In this document: piece after piece, positions 25,644 to 34,416 of the stretch | Layout of the letters: every line of letters starts with the position of its first letter | Numbering within the stretch: the first letter of the stretch is position 1 | Source of the DNA: Ignavibacteriales bacterium | GTDB lineage: Bacteria; Bacteroidota; Ignavibacteria; Ignavibacteriales; Ignavibacteriaceae | Direction of reading: 5' to 3' | Length of the DNA: 64,000 nucleotides | Assembly (NCBI GenBank): GCA_003538625.1 | Contig: DPRR01000029.1 | Span: 124,001-188,000, forward strand | Translations under genes and position numbers: made by a program | The notes under the pieces: generated by a model | Told to the model about the DNA's origin: nothing | Databases searched by the model: none | Seen by the model: only the letters and a program-made list of their open reading frames with translations

Positions 25644-27095
25644 CTACTTTAATAGGGTAATTTTTTTTGTCTGTATAAAATTACCAGCTTTTAATTGATA
25701 TAGGTAAGTTCCACTTGAAAGAGAGGATGCATTAAACGGTACTTTGTATTCACCCTTCTCTAATTCTTTATTAATCAAAGTTACAATTTCATTACCAAGA
25801 ATGTCATATATCTTTAATGTAACAAAACTATTCTGTGGTAATTGAAATTTTATCGTTGTAGTTGGGTTAAAGGGATTAGGATATGCTTCTGCAAGATAAT
25901 AGTTCCCAAATGTGTTACTCTCAGAACCATCGACACTTGTTGGCATATCGTTTTTGTATATCATCAATAATGAAGCATCTCCATCGCTGTTAGGGTTATA
26001 ATTTGATGCTGCAATTAGCAGACTGTTGTTACCAACAGTTATCATATCGTAAGATCTATCTTCTCCGGCATCGCCATAAGTTTTTGTTTTAAGAGTATTG
26101 CCATTCAGATCTGTCCATACAATTAAATAATTGAATTCACCCGCGACTCCGCCATCAGTGTTTGCCATTACAACATAACCCGTATTGCCATTTATTATAA
26201 CTCTGCGTCCTTCATCATATCCGGCCCCGCCAAATGTTTTTTGCCAATCCACTTTTCCATTAGGATCTGTTTTTACAAGAAATGCATCTAGCTGTCCTGA
26301 TCCAAATGAAGCAGTGCTTCCACAAATAATATACCCGCCGTCAGAGGTTTCATGCACACTTAATCCCTCTTCATAATCAGCACCGCCTATGACAGATGTC
26401 CAAAGTGTATCGCCTTCAGAATCAGTTTTAACCAGCCATAAGTCGCTCCAATTATATTGTCCGGCAATAATGTAACCGCCATCAGAAGTCGGTGATATTC
26501 CATATCCACCGTCATTTCCGGTTGTTCCGTAAGTTTTAAACCAAAGAGAGTCACCATCAATCGTGGTTTTCATAATAAATAAATCTTCTTCACCAACACT
26601 GAAAGATTTTGTGACACCCGTTATAATAATTCCTCCATCCTGAGCATTAGTTAATGATTGTGCAACTTCTTTTGCAGGACCACCATAATTTTTTTCCCAC
26701 TGAATTAAACCATCATCATTAATTTTGACTAAAAAAATGTTTTCAAAATCGTTTGGAGTATCGGTTAATCCGGTTGCAACAAACATTGAATCGGGTGTAG
26801 TAATTAAATCTGCAAAAACATCCATACCATCTCCGCCAAGGTGCATTGTCCAAACAGAGTCACCATCAGAATTGGTTTTTACAAAAAAAGCGTCACCCCA
26901 CCTGCCAAGTCCATAAGATTTTGTAAAACCTGCGCCAATAAATCCGCCAAACGGATTTTCAGTAACAGACATAATCTCATCATAGGAGATTCCGCCGTAA
27001 CTCTTTTCAAAAATTACATCGCCTGCTAGTTGAGAAAATGAAAATTGGGTAAATGATAATACGAATAGTAAAACAACTAATGATTTTGTGTTCAC
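25644..27095 (-). CDS. T9SS cargo protein with propeller-like repeats
   Basis: This is a 483-residue protein. The signal peptide (1-21, ends FSFSQLAG) is followed by about seven 50-residue repeats of the form FGGxxYDEG...DGGYIIxGxTxSFGxGxxDxFLVKTDxxG, probably a beta-propeller. Residues about 400-483 are a type A T9SS sorting domain (YPNPFNPTTTIKFQLP ... GTYLYQLKAGNFIQTKKITLLK), so the protein should be exported across the outer membrane. The binding target is unknown. An AGGAGG-like ribosome binding site (CTAAGGAGGCTAAG on the minus strand) lies just before the ATG. Confidence 0.85.
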   Translation of the reverse strand: MNTKSLVVLLFVLSFTQFSFSQLAGDVIFEKSYGGISYDEIMSVTENPFGGFIGAGFTKSYGLGRWGDAFFVKTNSDGDSVWTMHLGGDGMDVFADLITTPDSMFVATGLTDTPNDFENIFLVKINDDGLIQWEKNYGGPAKEVAQSLTNAQDGGIIITGVTKSFSVGEEDLFIMKTTIDGDSLWFKTYGTTGNDGGYGISPTSDGGYIIAGQYNWSDLWLVKTDSEGDTLWTSVIGGADYEEGLSVHETSDGGYIICGSTASFGSGQLDAFLVKTDPNGKVDWQKTFGGAGYDEGRRVIINGNTGYVVMANTDGGVAGEFNYLIVWTDLNGNTLKTKTYGDAGEDRSYDMITVGNNSLLIAASNYNPNSDGDASLLMIYKNDMPTSVDGSESNTFGNYYLAEAYPNPFNPTTTIKFQLPQNSFVTLKIYDILGNEIVTLINKELEKGEYKVPFNASSLSSGTYLYQLKAGNFIQTKKITLLK

Positions 27096-27262
27096 TTAGC
27101 CTCCTTAGTGAAAATTGAATTGAAATTAATTAAGTTTATTTTTTGACCGGGCAAATATTAATGTTTGAACAAATATTTACAACAGGATAAATTAATATTT
27201 TGCAAATGTTTTAAAAAAATATTATGTGTTTTAATGATCTTGCAGATTTGCAGCGGAAAATT

Positions 27263-27300
27263 AAAAAAAATAACCCACTGTATTTCAAGTGAGTTATTTT
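27263..27300 (-). terminator. terminator after malate dehydrogenase gene
   Basis: On the minus strand, AATAACTCACT and AGTGGGTTATT pair (one T-G wobble) around an 8-base loop and are followed by TTTTTTTT. It lies about 25 bp after the mdh stop. Confidence 0.8.
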
Positions 27301-27322
27301 TAATAAAGATGTTATGTAATTG

Positions 27323-28288
27323 TTAAAATCCCAATCTTTCCATATCTGCGACTAATTCTTTTACGGCTTTTGCTGAGTTATCAAGCAATGCTTTTTCTTC
27401 TGCATCCAGTTCAAACTCAATTACTTTTTCAACGCCGTTAGCACCGAGTACAGCCGGAACGCCTACATAGTAACCATTTATGCCAAATTCACCTTTAAGT
27501 AAAGCGCATACAGGGAGCACACGTTTTTCATCATAAATAATTGCTTCTGCCATTGCAATTGCTGATGAAGCAGGAGAATAAAATGCTGATCCGGTTTTTA
27601 ATAATTTTACAACTTCACCGCCCGCAGCTTTTGTTCTTTCAACCATTGCCTTCATAACTTCGGCAGCTTTTGTTTTATCGTTATATTTTCTATCAAGTAA
27701 TTCCATTGCAGGAATTCCATTAACATTTGCATAACGAACAATCGGAACCATTGTATCGCCGTGTCCGCCAAGTACCATTGCATTAACATCCTTAACGGAA
27801 ACGCCAAGTTCCCACGCAATAAATGTTGAGAAGCGCGATGAGTCCAAAATTCCGGCTTGTCCCATCACTCTGTTTTCAGGAAATCCGGTAATCTTTTTGA
27901 AAAGCGTAACCATTGCATCCAATGGATTTGAAATAATAATTACGATTGAATTTGGTGCAAACTTCTTAACATTTTCCGCAACCGATTGCATAATCTTTGC
28001 ATTGGTAACAAGCAAATCATCCCGGCTCATTCCGGGTTTACGAGGCAAACCGGCTGTGATGATTACAAGATCAGAACCTTCTATATCTTTATAATCATTT
28101 GTTCCTTTTACGGAAGAATCAAATCCATCTACTCTTGATGCTTCTGCGATATCAAGTGTTTTACCCTGAGGTAAATCCTCAACTATATCAAACATCACAA
28201 CATCGCCTAATTGTCTTAATGCGATAAGCTGAGCAAGTACACCGCCAATTTGTCCGCCGCCGATTAAAGAAATTTTTTTACGTGCCAT
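27323..28288 (-). CDS. mdh: malate dehydrogenase (LDH-like type)
   Basis: This 321-residue NAD-dependent enzyme interconverts malate and oxaloacetate in the TCA cycle. It has the Rossmann motif SLIGGGQIGG, the substrate loop TAGLPRKPGMSRDDLL with the arginines that mark malate over lactate, VMGQAGILDSSRF and the catalytic GGHGDTMVP. Length and sequence fit the LDH-like MDH typical of Chlorobi and relatives. An AGAGGAGAC-type ribosome binding site precedes the ATG. Confidence 0.95.
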   Translation of the reverse strand: MARKKISLIGGGQIGGVLAQLIALRQLGDVVMFDIVEDLPQGKTLDIAEASRVDGFDSSVKGTNDYKDIEGSDLVIITAGLPRKPGMSRDDLLVTNAKIMQSVAENVKKFAPNSIVIIISNPLDAMVTLFKKITGFPENRVMGQAGILDSSRFSTFIAWELGVSVKDVNAMVLGGHGDTMVPIVRYANVNGIPAMELLDRKYNDKTKAAEVMKAMVERTKAAGGEVVKLLKTGSAFYSPASSAIAMAEAIIYDEKRVLPVCALLKGEFGINGYYVGVPAVLGANGVEKVIEFELDAEEKALLDNSAKAVKELVADMERLGF

Positions 28289-28354
28289 TTTAGTCTCCTC
28301 TGAAAAATTTTAATGAAAGCTTTCTTTTAAAATAGATAAGTATAAAAGTAGATG

Positions 28355-28387
28355 CAAAAGATAAAGTTCTAAGAAAAGAAATATCAA
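28355..28387 (-). promoter_or_regulatory. candidate promoter for mdh
   Basis: On the minus strand, TTG (28387-28385) is followed about 21 bases later by TATCTTTTG, close to TAnnTTTG but with one extra T. It lies about 70 bases upstream of the mdh ATG. Confidence 0.3.
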
Positions 28388-28437
28388 CATTCTGAGGTGA
28401 AGAAATACTAACGAACTACAATTTTGGTTATAAATAA

Positions 28438-28848
28438 TTACAATTTGATTGTTAAGATAGTCTCTGTTCCTTCTGGAGTTTGGTTGTATGTTAATCCATC
28501 CATATAAACACGCATTAAGTATAAACCACGTCCGGAATCTTTTAGAAGATTTTCGGGATCAGTAGGATCTGGAACGATGGAAGGATCAAATCCTTTCCCT
28601 TCGTCTTTAATTTTTACTGTTAGTGTGGAATTATCAACATAAACATAAATACGAACCATTTTAAGTTTATTATTCTTGTTTCCGTGAATAATTGCATTGG
28701 TTGTTGCTTCGGTTACAGCTAATAGTAATCCATTGATTTTTTCCGGATCTAAACCTAACTCAATAGAAAAATAATTAACAAATTCTTCTACAGTAATTAA
28801 ATTATTAGGAGTACTCTCAATTTCTAAAAAATATTTTGGTTCAGTCAA
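28438..28848 (-). CDS. RsbW/SpoIIAB-like anti-sigma or phosphatase-linked ATPase domain protein
   Basis: This 136-residue single-domain protein has the GHKL ATP-binding fold: LAVTEATTNAIIHGNKNN (N-box), VKIKDEGKGFDPS (G1) and KDSGRGLYLMRVYMDGL (G2). Such proteins are serine kinases that bind an anti-sigma-factor antagonist and a sigma factor, or act with PP2C phosphatases. No partner gene is seen next to it. The target is unknown. Confidence 0.85.
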   Translation of the reverse strand: MTEPKYFLEIESTPNNLITVEEFVNYFSIELGLDPEKINGLLLAVTEATTNAIIHGNKNNKLKMVRIYVYVDNSTLTVKIKDEGKGFDPSIVPDPTDPENLLKDSGRGLYLMRVYMDGLTYNQTPEGTETILTIKL

Positions 28849-28895
28849 TTCGGTTAATTGTTATTATTTGAGTGTTGTGAATATATCAGTTTCAA

Positions 28896-30845
28896 TTAAA
28901 ATTTCCAATTTATTTGTATTAGTAAACTTGCCTGCTGTTTGTCAGGTAAATTTGTATTTGATATAAACTCATAATAGCCTTTTAAAAGAATATTTAAATT
29001 TTTCCAGGCTAGCAGATCTACTAATGCGATGGGTCCAATACTTAAATAATCACTATCGGGAGTTTTTTGATTTTTTTGATAGGAATAAGTACTGAGCAAA
29101 AATAATCTTAAACCCACAGAAAAAATGCTTCTATTATAAGCGAATATGAACCTGGGCTCGAGATACAACTCCTCCAAAAATCTTGTTGGTCTTGAGGTGA
29201 AATTATCCCATTTAAAATCGCCAATTTCAGAAAGTTTCAAGTATCCGTAAGTAAATAAGGAAACATCGTTAGTCAGATTTAATGTAGTTGAATCCACAGC
29301 AGTGAATTGTCTGAACGCATAGCTTTGATTATTTGTAGCGATATCTTCAAAATCATAAACCGTATAATTTGCTGAGACTTCAAAACTATTATATGATTTT
29401 AAGATGCTCCCATAATAATCACCGCCAATGCGTAATCTAATAATTTTGTTTTGATTATTATTTGAGCTTCTGCTTGCAAATAAATAAACTGTGTGCCCAA
29501 ATGTTCCTTCAGCATTTATAAATCCTGAAAAATATGGACTTAAAACTTTCAAATATCTTAATCTAACAATAGAAAGCAATTCATCCCGGTCATCATCATT
29601 CATTTTACTTTGGGTATCAAAAATTAACTTGCTCTGATATAAACTAAAGGTCAGAAGATCTGTGAATGATAATTTAAAATTTCCGGAAACAGAGACGGTT
29701 GCACGGCTGGAATTATTATTCTTCTGTTCCTCAAGTTCATTTTTTTGTTCAAATATAGATTCCTGCATTCCATCAAATCTTATGGCTAAATGTTTTTCAT
29801 CTCTTTCATAAAAATTAAATCTTATAGTACCATCAAATAATTTTGATGAATATCGGGTAGCAGCATCAATTTCAAGTTTTAGTTCATCAATTCTGGAATC
29901 ATACAAAGCATTAGTTAATAGATCAGCAGATTTGTAACGATTTTCCCTTTCGATTTTTCTCCAGTTTATTCCGGCAGCAAGATCCAGAGAAAAGATTTCT
30001 AAAAATTGATCGTAAGAAAGTCTATCATAAATCTGATAAGCAGTTTCTATTCTGCTTTGTATATTTTTATTAATTTTAAATTGTGAAGAGGTAATAGAAT
30101 CAGCTTCAAAGTAAAAATCTTTTCGGTTCTGAGAAAAAACTGTTTGGATATTATTTGCTACACTTCTATCAAAATTATTTTTAACTGATAAGAAATAATA
30201 TCTGATTAAATTCCTTCGTGGAATAATATCATCATTTCTGAAACGAAGATCAGAATTAATTTCCATATTGGATAAATTCAATCGATTTAAAGTTCCTTCA
30301 ATTCCATAAACACTCCCATTGTCTGTTACACCTATTTGTCTGTTACTTGAGTAACCGATAAATGGGTTCACTTTTATATTATTAACAGGATTTAATTCGC
30401 TGTACATAGTTGCGTAATTAACTGCAGATTCATTAATACCAAGTGATCTATTATCCGAGAGCAGAGAACTGCTCCCTGATAATCCAACAGATATTGTTTT
30501 ATTAAAAAAATATTTTGAGTTCAGATTAAAATGTTGTTCATCTCTTGTATTTTTGGTTTCATTTCTTATAAATGTTGAACTAAAATTTTCATTCAATCCA
30601 ATTATTACATCATCAAAATCATTAAAAAGCTGTAATTGGGATGTCAGATGAAATGTATTCAATTGTTTATCAAACCTGGAATTAAAAAAGTTGGCATTCA
30701 TAAATCTGCCAAGATATTCAAGACTGTCAACTCGTGTTTGGGAAAGAGAAAATGGACTTAAGAAAAATAAAATGGCTATAAAATAAACATTGCTGCAAAT
30801 GTCGGGAGACTTAAGTTTTAATTTATTAAGTTTCAAAAATTTCAT
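28896..30845 (-). CDS. large predicted outer-membrane beta-barrel protein
   Basis: From the preferred ATG at 30845 this protein has about 649 residues. The open frame extends upstream to 30902, but the added stretch (YCFDKRYNCHWILNKIN) does not look like a signal peptide lead, whereas MKFLKLNKL followed by a hydrophobic core ending in SLSQTRVDS does. The rest consists of alternating strands, many Asn/Ser/Tyr/Phe residues and a C-terminal IQINWKF with terminal Phe, as in barrel proteins. No plug domain or named family is recognised. Confidence 0.65.
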   Translation of the reverse strand: MKFLKLNKLKLKSPDICSNVYFIAILFFLSPFSLSQTRVDSLEYLGRFMNANFFNSRFDKQLNTFHLTSQLQLFNDFDDVIIGLNENFSSTFIRNETKNTRDEQHFNLNSKYFFNKTISVGLSGSSSLLSDNRSLGINESAVNYATMYSELNPVNNIKVNPFIGYSSNRQIGVTDNGSVYGIEGTLNRLNLSNMEINSDLRFRNDDIIPRRNLIRYYFLSVKNNFDRSVANNIQTVFSQNRKDFYFEADSITSSQFKINKNIQSRIETAYQIYDRLSYDQFLEIFSLDLAAGINWRKIERENRYKSADLLTNALYDSRIDELKLEIDAATRYSSKLFDGTIRFNFYERDEKHLAIRFDGMQESIFEQKNELEEQKNNNSSRATVSVSGNFKLSFTDLLTFSLYQSKLIFDTQSKMNDDDRDELLSIVRLRYLKVLSPYFSGFINAEGTFGHTVYLFASRSSNNNQNKIIRLRIGGDYYGSILKSYNSFEVSANYTVYDFEDIATNNQSYAFRQFTAVDSTTLNLTNDVSLFTYGYLKLSEIGDFKWDNFTSRPTRFLEELYLEPRFIFAYNRSIFSVGLRLFLLSTYSYQKNQKTPDSDYLSIGPIALVDLLAWKNLNILLKGYYEFISNTNLPDKQQASLLIQINWKF

Positions 30846-30968
30846 ATTTATTTTATTCAAAATCCAGTGGCAATTATAACGTTTATCAAAACAATAAACC
30901 ACTTTACTATTAGCAGGTAAAAATTAAGTTTGGAACAGAATCCCTAATAATATCCACTGATGTTTAAA

Positions 30969-30999
30969 TTGACAATCAGTCATTTTTTGGATAACTTTG
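30969..30999 (+). promoter_or_regulatory. promoter of the nuo operon (TTG-N20-TAACTTTG)
   Basis: TTG (30969-30971) and TAACTTTG (30992-30999) are separated by 20 bases, an exact fit to the Bacteroidetes sigma consensus TTG/TAnnTTTG. Transcription would start near 31004, about 20 bases before the nuoA ATG. Confidence 0.65.
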
Positions 31000-31023
31000 T
31001 TAACAATTTTTAGCAAAAAAAAG

Positions 31024-31392
31024 ATGATAGAAAATTACATACCCATATTCATTGTACTTGCGATAGGTGTTATTATTGCGGTTGCAACAGTATTCTCGTC
31101 AGTCATATTTGGACCACAAAGACCTAACAGTGAAAAACTTTCAACTTATGAAAGCGGAATGAAACCGGTTGGTACAACACACGAAAGAATTTCTATAAAA
31201 TATTATCTCGTGGCCATGTTATTTATCATTTTCGATTTGGAAGTAATTTTTGTTTATCCATGGGCAATTCAATTCAAAAAATTATTTAATGAAATAGGAA
31301 TTTCTATCTTCTATTCGATGTTAATATTTTTAATCGTGCTTGAGCTTGGATATTTATATGTATATAAGAAAGGCGGATTTAAATGGGATTAG
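31024..31392 (+). CDS. nuoA: NADH-quinone oxidoreductase subunit A
   Basis: This 122-residue membrane subunit of respiratory complex I has three helices. KLSTYESGMKPVGTTHERIS in the first loop and FIIFDLEVIFVYPWA in the second helix are the family signatures. The ATG at 31024 is chosen over an upstream TTG at 30997, because that TTG lies inside the predicted promoter. It overlaps nuoB by 10 bp. Confidence 0.95.
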   Translation: MIENYIPIFIVLAIGVIIAVATVFSSVIFGPQRPNSEKLSTYESGMKPVGTTHERISIKYYLVAMLFIIFDLEVIFVYPWAIQFKKLFNEIGISIFYSMLIFLIVLELGYLYVYKKGGFKWD

Positions 31393-31904
31393 AAGCTAAA
31401 TTAGATTCCGATGGTTTTTTAGTTACACAGTTGGATACGGTTGTTGCCTGGGCAAGAAAAAACTCTGTTTACCCGATGCCAATGGGAATATCCTGTTGTG
31501 CAATTGAAATGATGGCTGCTGCAGATCCAAAATATGATATTGCAAGATTTGGTTCTGAGGTTATGCGATTTACGCCCCGCCAGTGTGATTTAATGATTGT
31601 TGCAGGAACCGTGACGTATAAAATGTCTCATGTAGTACGGAAAATCTACGAACAAATGCCTGACCCTAAATGGGTAATTGCGATGGGTGCTTGTACATCC
31701 ACCGGTGGAATGTATCGTTCATATTCCGTTGTACAGGGAATTGACCAGTTTCTACCGGTTGATGTATATCTTGCAGGCTGTCCTCCGCGCCCAGATAATT
31801 TATTAAATGCCCTGATACAGATACAAAATAAAATCGGAAGAACGCGTGCAAAGGATTTTCAGAATTTAAAACTACCGGAACTTAACGTAATCCAGAATAA
31901 TTAG
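31383..31904 (+). CDS. nuoB: NADH-quinone oxidoreductase subunit B
   Basis: This 173-residue peripheral subunit carries iron-sulfur cluster N2. The cluster ligands are GISCCAIEMM (adjacent cysteines), GACTSTGGMYRSY and AGCPPRPDNLL. RFTPRQCDLMIVAGTVT is also characteristic. It starts within the end of nuoA, and nuoC follows after 2 bp. Confidence 0.97.
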   Translation: MGLEAKLDSDGFLVTQLDTVVAWARKNSVYPMPMGISCCAIEMMAAADPKYDIARFGSEVMRFTPRQCDLMIVAGTVTYKMSHVVRKIYEQMPDPKWVIAMGACTSTGGMYRSYSVVQGIDQFLPVDVYLAGCPPRPDNLLNALIQIQNKIGRTRAKDFQNLKLPELNVIQNN

Positions 31905-31906
31905 TT

Positions 31907-32395
31907 ATGGAATTGAAAGACTTAATCTCACAAAAACTTGAATCAAACTTTCCGGAAGCAGAACTTGAATATTCCGAATACCGGGGAGAATTAAATATTA
32001 AGTTTAATAAAAAGTTTGTTAACTCTATTTGCAAATTTTTAAAACAAGATTCTGAATTAGAATTTTTACTTTGTGAAGATGTAACTGCTGTTGATTGGGC
32101 AAAACGTAAAAACAGATTTACAGTTGTTTATCATATTTTTTCTTTAAAACATAATTTCCGTTTAGTGCTTAAAGCAGATGTTGATGAAAGTGATTGTTCA
32201 ATTGATACTGTGTCATCTGTTTGGAAAACATCTGACTGGCAGGAGCGGGAAACATATGATATGTATGGAATTAAATTTAATAATCATCCTGATCTAAGAA
32301 GAATATATATGCCGGAAGAATTTGAGTATTATCCCTTGAGAAAAGATTTTCCGCTGATGGGCATTCCTGGATCATTACCTTTACCAAAGAAATAA
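31907..32395 (+). CDS. nuoC: NADH-quinone oxidoreductase subunit C
   Basis: This 162-residue peripheral subunit has the 30-kDa-subunit signature WQERETYDMYGIKFNNHPDL followed by RIYMPEEFEYYPLRKDFPL. It is separate from NuoD, unlike the fused NuoCD of enterobacteria. It contacts NuoB and NuoD near the quinone site. Confidence 0.96.
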   Translation: MELKDLISQKLESNFPEAELEYSEYRGELNIKFNKKFVNSICKFLKQDSELEFLLCEDVTAVDWAKRKNRFTVVYHIFSLKHNFRLVLKADVDESDCSIDTVSSVWKTSDWQERETYDMYGIKFNNHPDLRRIYMPEEFEYYPLRKDFPLMGIPGSLPLPKK

Positions 32396-32401
32396 TAGTC
32401 T

Positions 32402-33652
32402 ATGGATAGATTAACAAAAGACGACGTTCATCCAAAAATACTTCAGAAATTATTAGAAGATACCGATCTTAGTATTGAAGATGCTTTGGAAAATGAGATG
32501 ATCCTTAATATGGGTCCTCAGCATCCGGCAACACATGGTGTTTTAAGATTATTACTTAGACTTGACGGCGAAACGGTTGTCGGTTGCGTTCCTGATGTAG
32601 GTTATCTGCATCGTGGTTATGAAAAAATGGCTGAGAATATGAGCTATTACGAATTCATACCGCATACCGATAGATTGGATTACATCTCACCAATGGCCAA
32701 TAATGTTGCCTGGGTTTTGGCGGTTGAAAAATTAGCTGGAATAGAGGTTCCGGTACGAGCTCAATTTATAAGAATGATTGTTGCCGAACTTGCAAGAATT
32801 GCATCGCATCTTGTAGCCATTGGATCTTTTGCCATGGATGTTGGAGCACTTACGGTCTTCTTATGGACATTGCGCGAAAGAGAAAAAATCCTGGATATCT
32901 GGGATATTCTTTGCGGAGCCAGATTTACTAACAGTTACACTCGCATTGGCGGAGTAGCTAACGATGCTCAACCTGAAGCACTTGCAAAAGTTAAATGGTT
33001 TGTCGATCAGCTTGACGATAATTTGGCTGAGTGTGAAAAGCTTCTTAACACAAACAGAATTTTTATTGAAAGACTTGACGGTATTGGTGTCATCTCTAAA
33101 GAAGACGCTTTAAGTTATGGATATACTGGTCCAAATCTTCGCGCTAGCGGTGTGGAGTTTGATTTAAGACGAGCCACGCCTTATTTGCAGTATGATAAAG
33201 TAGATTTTAGAATTCCTACTTTTACGGAAGGAGATTCTTTAGCAAGATATTTTGTCCGTGCCGATGAGGTTAGAGAAAGTGCAAAGATTGTCAGACAAGT
33301 TCTTCAATTAATGACTCCCGGTGAAATTAAATCAAATCTTCCTAAACAAGTGCTGCCACAAAAAGCAGAAGTTTACTCAAAGATGGAAGAACTAATTCAC
33401 GATTTTATGATTGTAAACTTTGGTATAAACCCACCCGTTGGAGAAGTATATCATGCAATTGAAGGTTCAAAAGGCGAGCTTGGCTTTTATCTGGTTAGTA
33501 AAGGTGAAGGACATCCCTGGAAATGCAAAATAAGATCGCCCTCGTTTATACATATTCAATCATTACCTCATTTGGTTAAAGGCAGAATGATTTCGGATGT
33601 AGTTGCAATTATTGGCAGCATTGATCCGATAATGGGAGAAGCGGATAAATAA
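32402..33652 (+). CDS. nuoD: NADH-quinone oxidoreductase subunit D
   Basis: This 416-residue 49-kDa-type subunit forms the quinone-binding pocket with NuoB. It has NMGPQHPATHGVLRLLLRLDGE, GYLHRGYEKMAEN (His and Tyr near quinone), SHLVAIGSFAMDVGALTVF and the C-terminal SIDPIMGEADK. It follows nuoC by 6 bp. Confidence 0.97.
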   Translation: MDRLTKDDVHPKILQKLLEDTDLSIEDALENEMILNMGPQHPATHGVLRLLLRLDGETVVGCVPDVGYLHRGYEKMAENMSYYEFIPHTDRLDYISPMANNVAWVLAVEKLAGIEVPVRAQFIRMIVAELARIASHLVAIGSFAMDVGALTVFLWTLREREKILDIWDILCGARFTNSYTRIGGVANDAQPEALAKVKWFVDQLDDNLAECEKLLNTNRIFIERLDGIGVISKEDALSYGYTGPNLRASGVEFDLRRATPYLQYDKVDFRIPTFTEGDSLARYFVRADEVRESAKIVRQVLQLMTPGEIKSNLPKQVLPQKAEVYSKMEELIHDFMIVNFGINPPVGEVYHAIEGSKGELGFYLVSKGEGHPWKCKIRSPSFIHIQSLPHLVKGRMISDVVAIIGSIDPIMGEADK

Positions 33653-33790
33653 ATGTTTGAAAGCATGAATGTATGTTTGCATGAATGCGTGGTTGCATGG
33701 AACTTAACTTTTTTCATGCATTCATTCATTAATGCAGCCATGCTTATTATTTTAGGATTACAAAAAATTTATTAACGATTTTATAGCATT
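33653..33790. repeat. imperfect long inverted repeat between nuoD and nuoE
   Basis: The left arm (from about 33660, AAGCATGAATGTATGTTTGC) and the right arm (ending about 33743, GCAGCCATGCTT) are imperfect reverse complements built of CATGAATG/CATTCATG pieces. They could form a long hairpin in the nuo transcript. The unit looks like a dispersed repeat inserted in the operon. Confidence 0.55.
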
Positions 33791-34276
33791 ATGGATTTTA
33801 AATTTACTCCAGAGAATATCGAACGAATAAATAAAGAGATTGCAAAATATCCTGTAAAAAAACCGGCTGTTATGGCAACGCTTTATATTGCTCAGGAACA
33901 GAATGGATTTATATCCAATGAAGTGATTAAAGAAGTTTCTTTATTGTTAAACATGACCGCTGAAGAAGTACTTGGTGTAGTTACTTTTTACACTATGTAT
34001 TACCAAAAACCGATGGGCAAAAATCATATACAGGTTTGTACAAATGTATCCTGTATGCTGCGTGGAGGTTATGAAATTTGGAATCAGGTGAAAGAAAAAT
34101 TGGGATTGGAAAACATGGGAGTAACAGAGGATCACAAATTTTCGCTTGAAGAAGTTGAATGTATGGGAAGTTGTGGTACAGCACCAATGTTAGCGGTTAA
34201 TGAAGATTATTACGAAAATCTTACCAAAGAAAAAGTAGAAGAATTATTAAAAAGCCTCTCCCAACCACTCTCCTAA
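33791..34276 (+). CDS. nuoE: NADH-quinone oxidoreductase subunit E
   Basis: This 161-residue subunit is part of the NADH-oxidising module and binds a 2Fe-2S cluster through CTNVSC and, about 40 residues later, ECMGSCGTAP. YTMYYQKPMGKNHIQVC is typical. The last residues (SLSQPLS) and the stop codon are encoded by a palindromic dispersed repeat that starts inside the gene, so the natural C-terminus may have been replaced. Confidence 0.95.
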   Translation: MDFKFTPENIERINKEIAKYPVKKPAVMATLYIAQEQNGFISNEVIKEVSLLLNMTAEEVLGVVTFYTMYYQKPMGKNHIQVCTNVSCMLRGGYEIWNQVKEKLGLENMGVTEDHKFSLEEVECMGSCGTAPMLAVNEDYYENLTKEKVEELLKSLSQPLS

Positions 34277-34288
34277 GGAGAGGGCTTA
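34252..34288. repeat. palindromic repeat overlapping the end of nuoE
   Basis: AAGCCTCTCCC at the left and GGAGAGGGCTT at the right are near reverse complements, with the inner palindrome CTCTCCTAAGGAGAG at 34268-34282. It provides the nuoE stop codon. It could act as an RNA hairpin between nuoE and nuoF. Confidence 0.65.
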
Positions 34289-34382
34289 AACGCTTTTAAA
34301 TTTAAAGGTAGGATAAATTTTATTATATGGATTAGGAATAAAATAGTAAACAATTAAGTTTTTATAAATTTAAAATTCCTTC

Positions 34383-34412
34383 TTCCCCCCTTAGGGGGAT
34401 TGAGGGGGCACT
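34383..34412. repeat. C/G-run palindromic repeat before nuoF
   Basis: CCCCCTTAGGGGG (34386-34398) is a palindrome followed by ATTGAGGGGGC. It belongs to the same kind of G/C-run repeat as 34252-34288 and 61504-61537 and ends just before the nuoF start. It may influence nuoF translation. Confidence 0.55.
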
Positions 34413-34416
34413 TAAT

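Noticed and set aside
25644..27095. Tandem DNA repeat or CRISPR-like array
   Set aside because: The regular spacing comes from a repeated protein motif in a propeller; the DNA units are too divergent for a CRISPR array.
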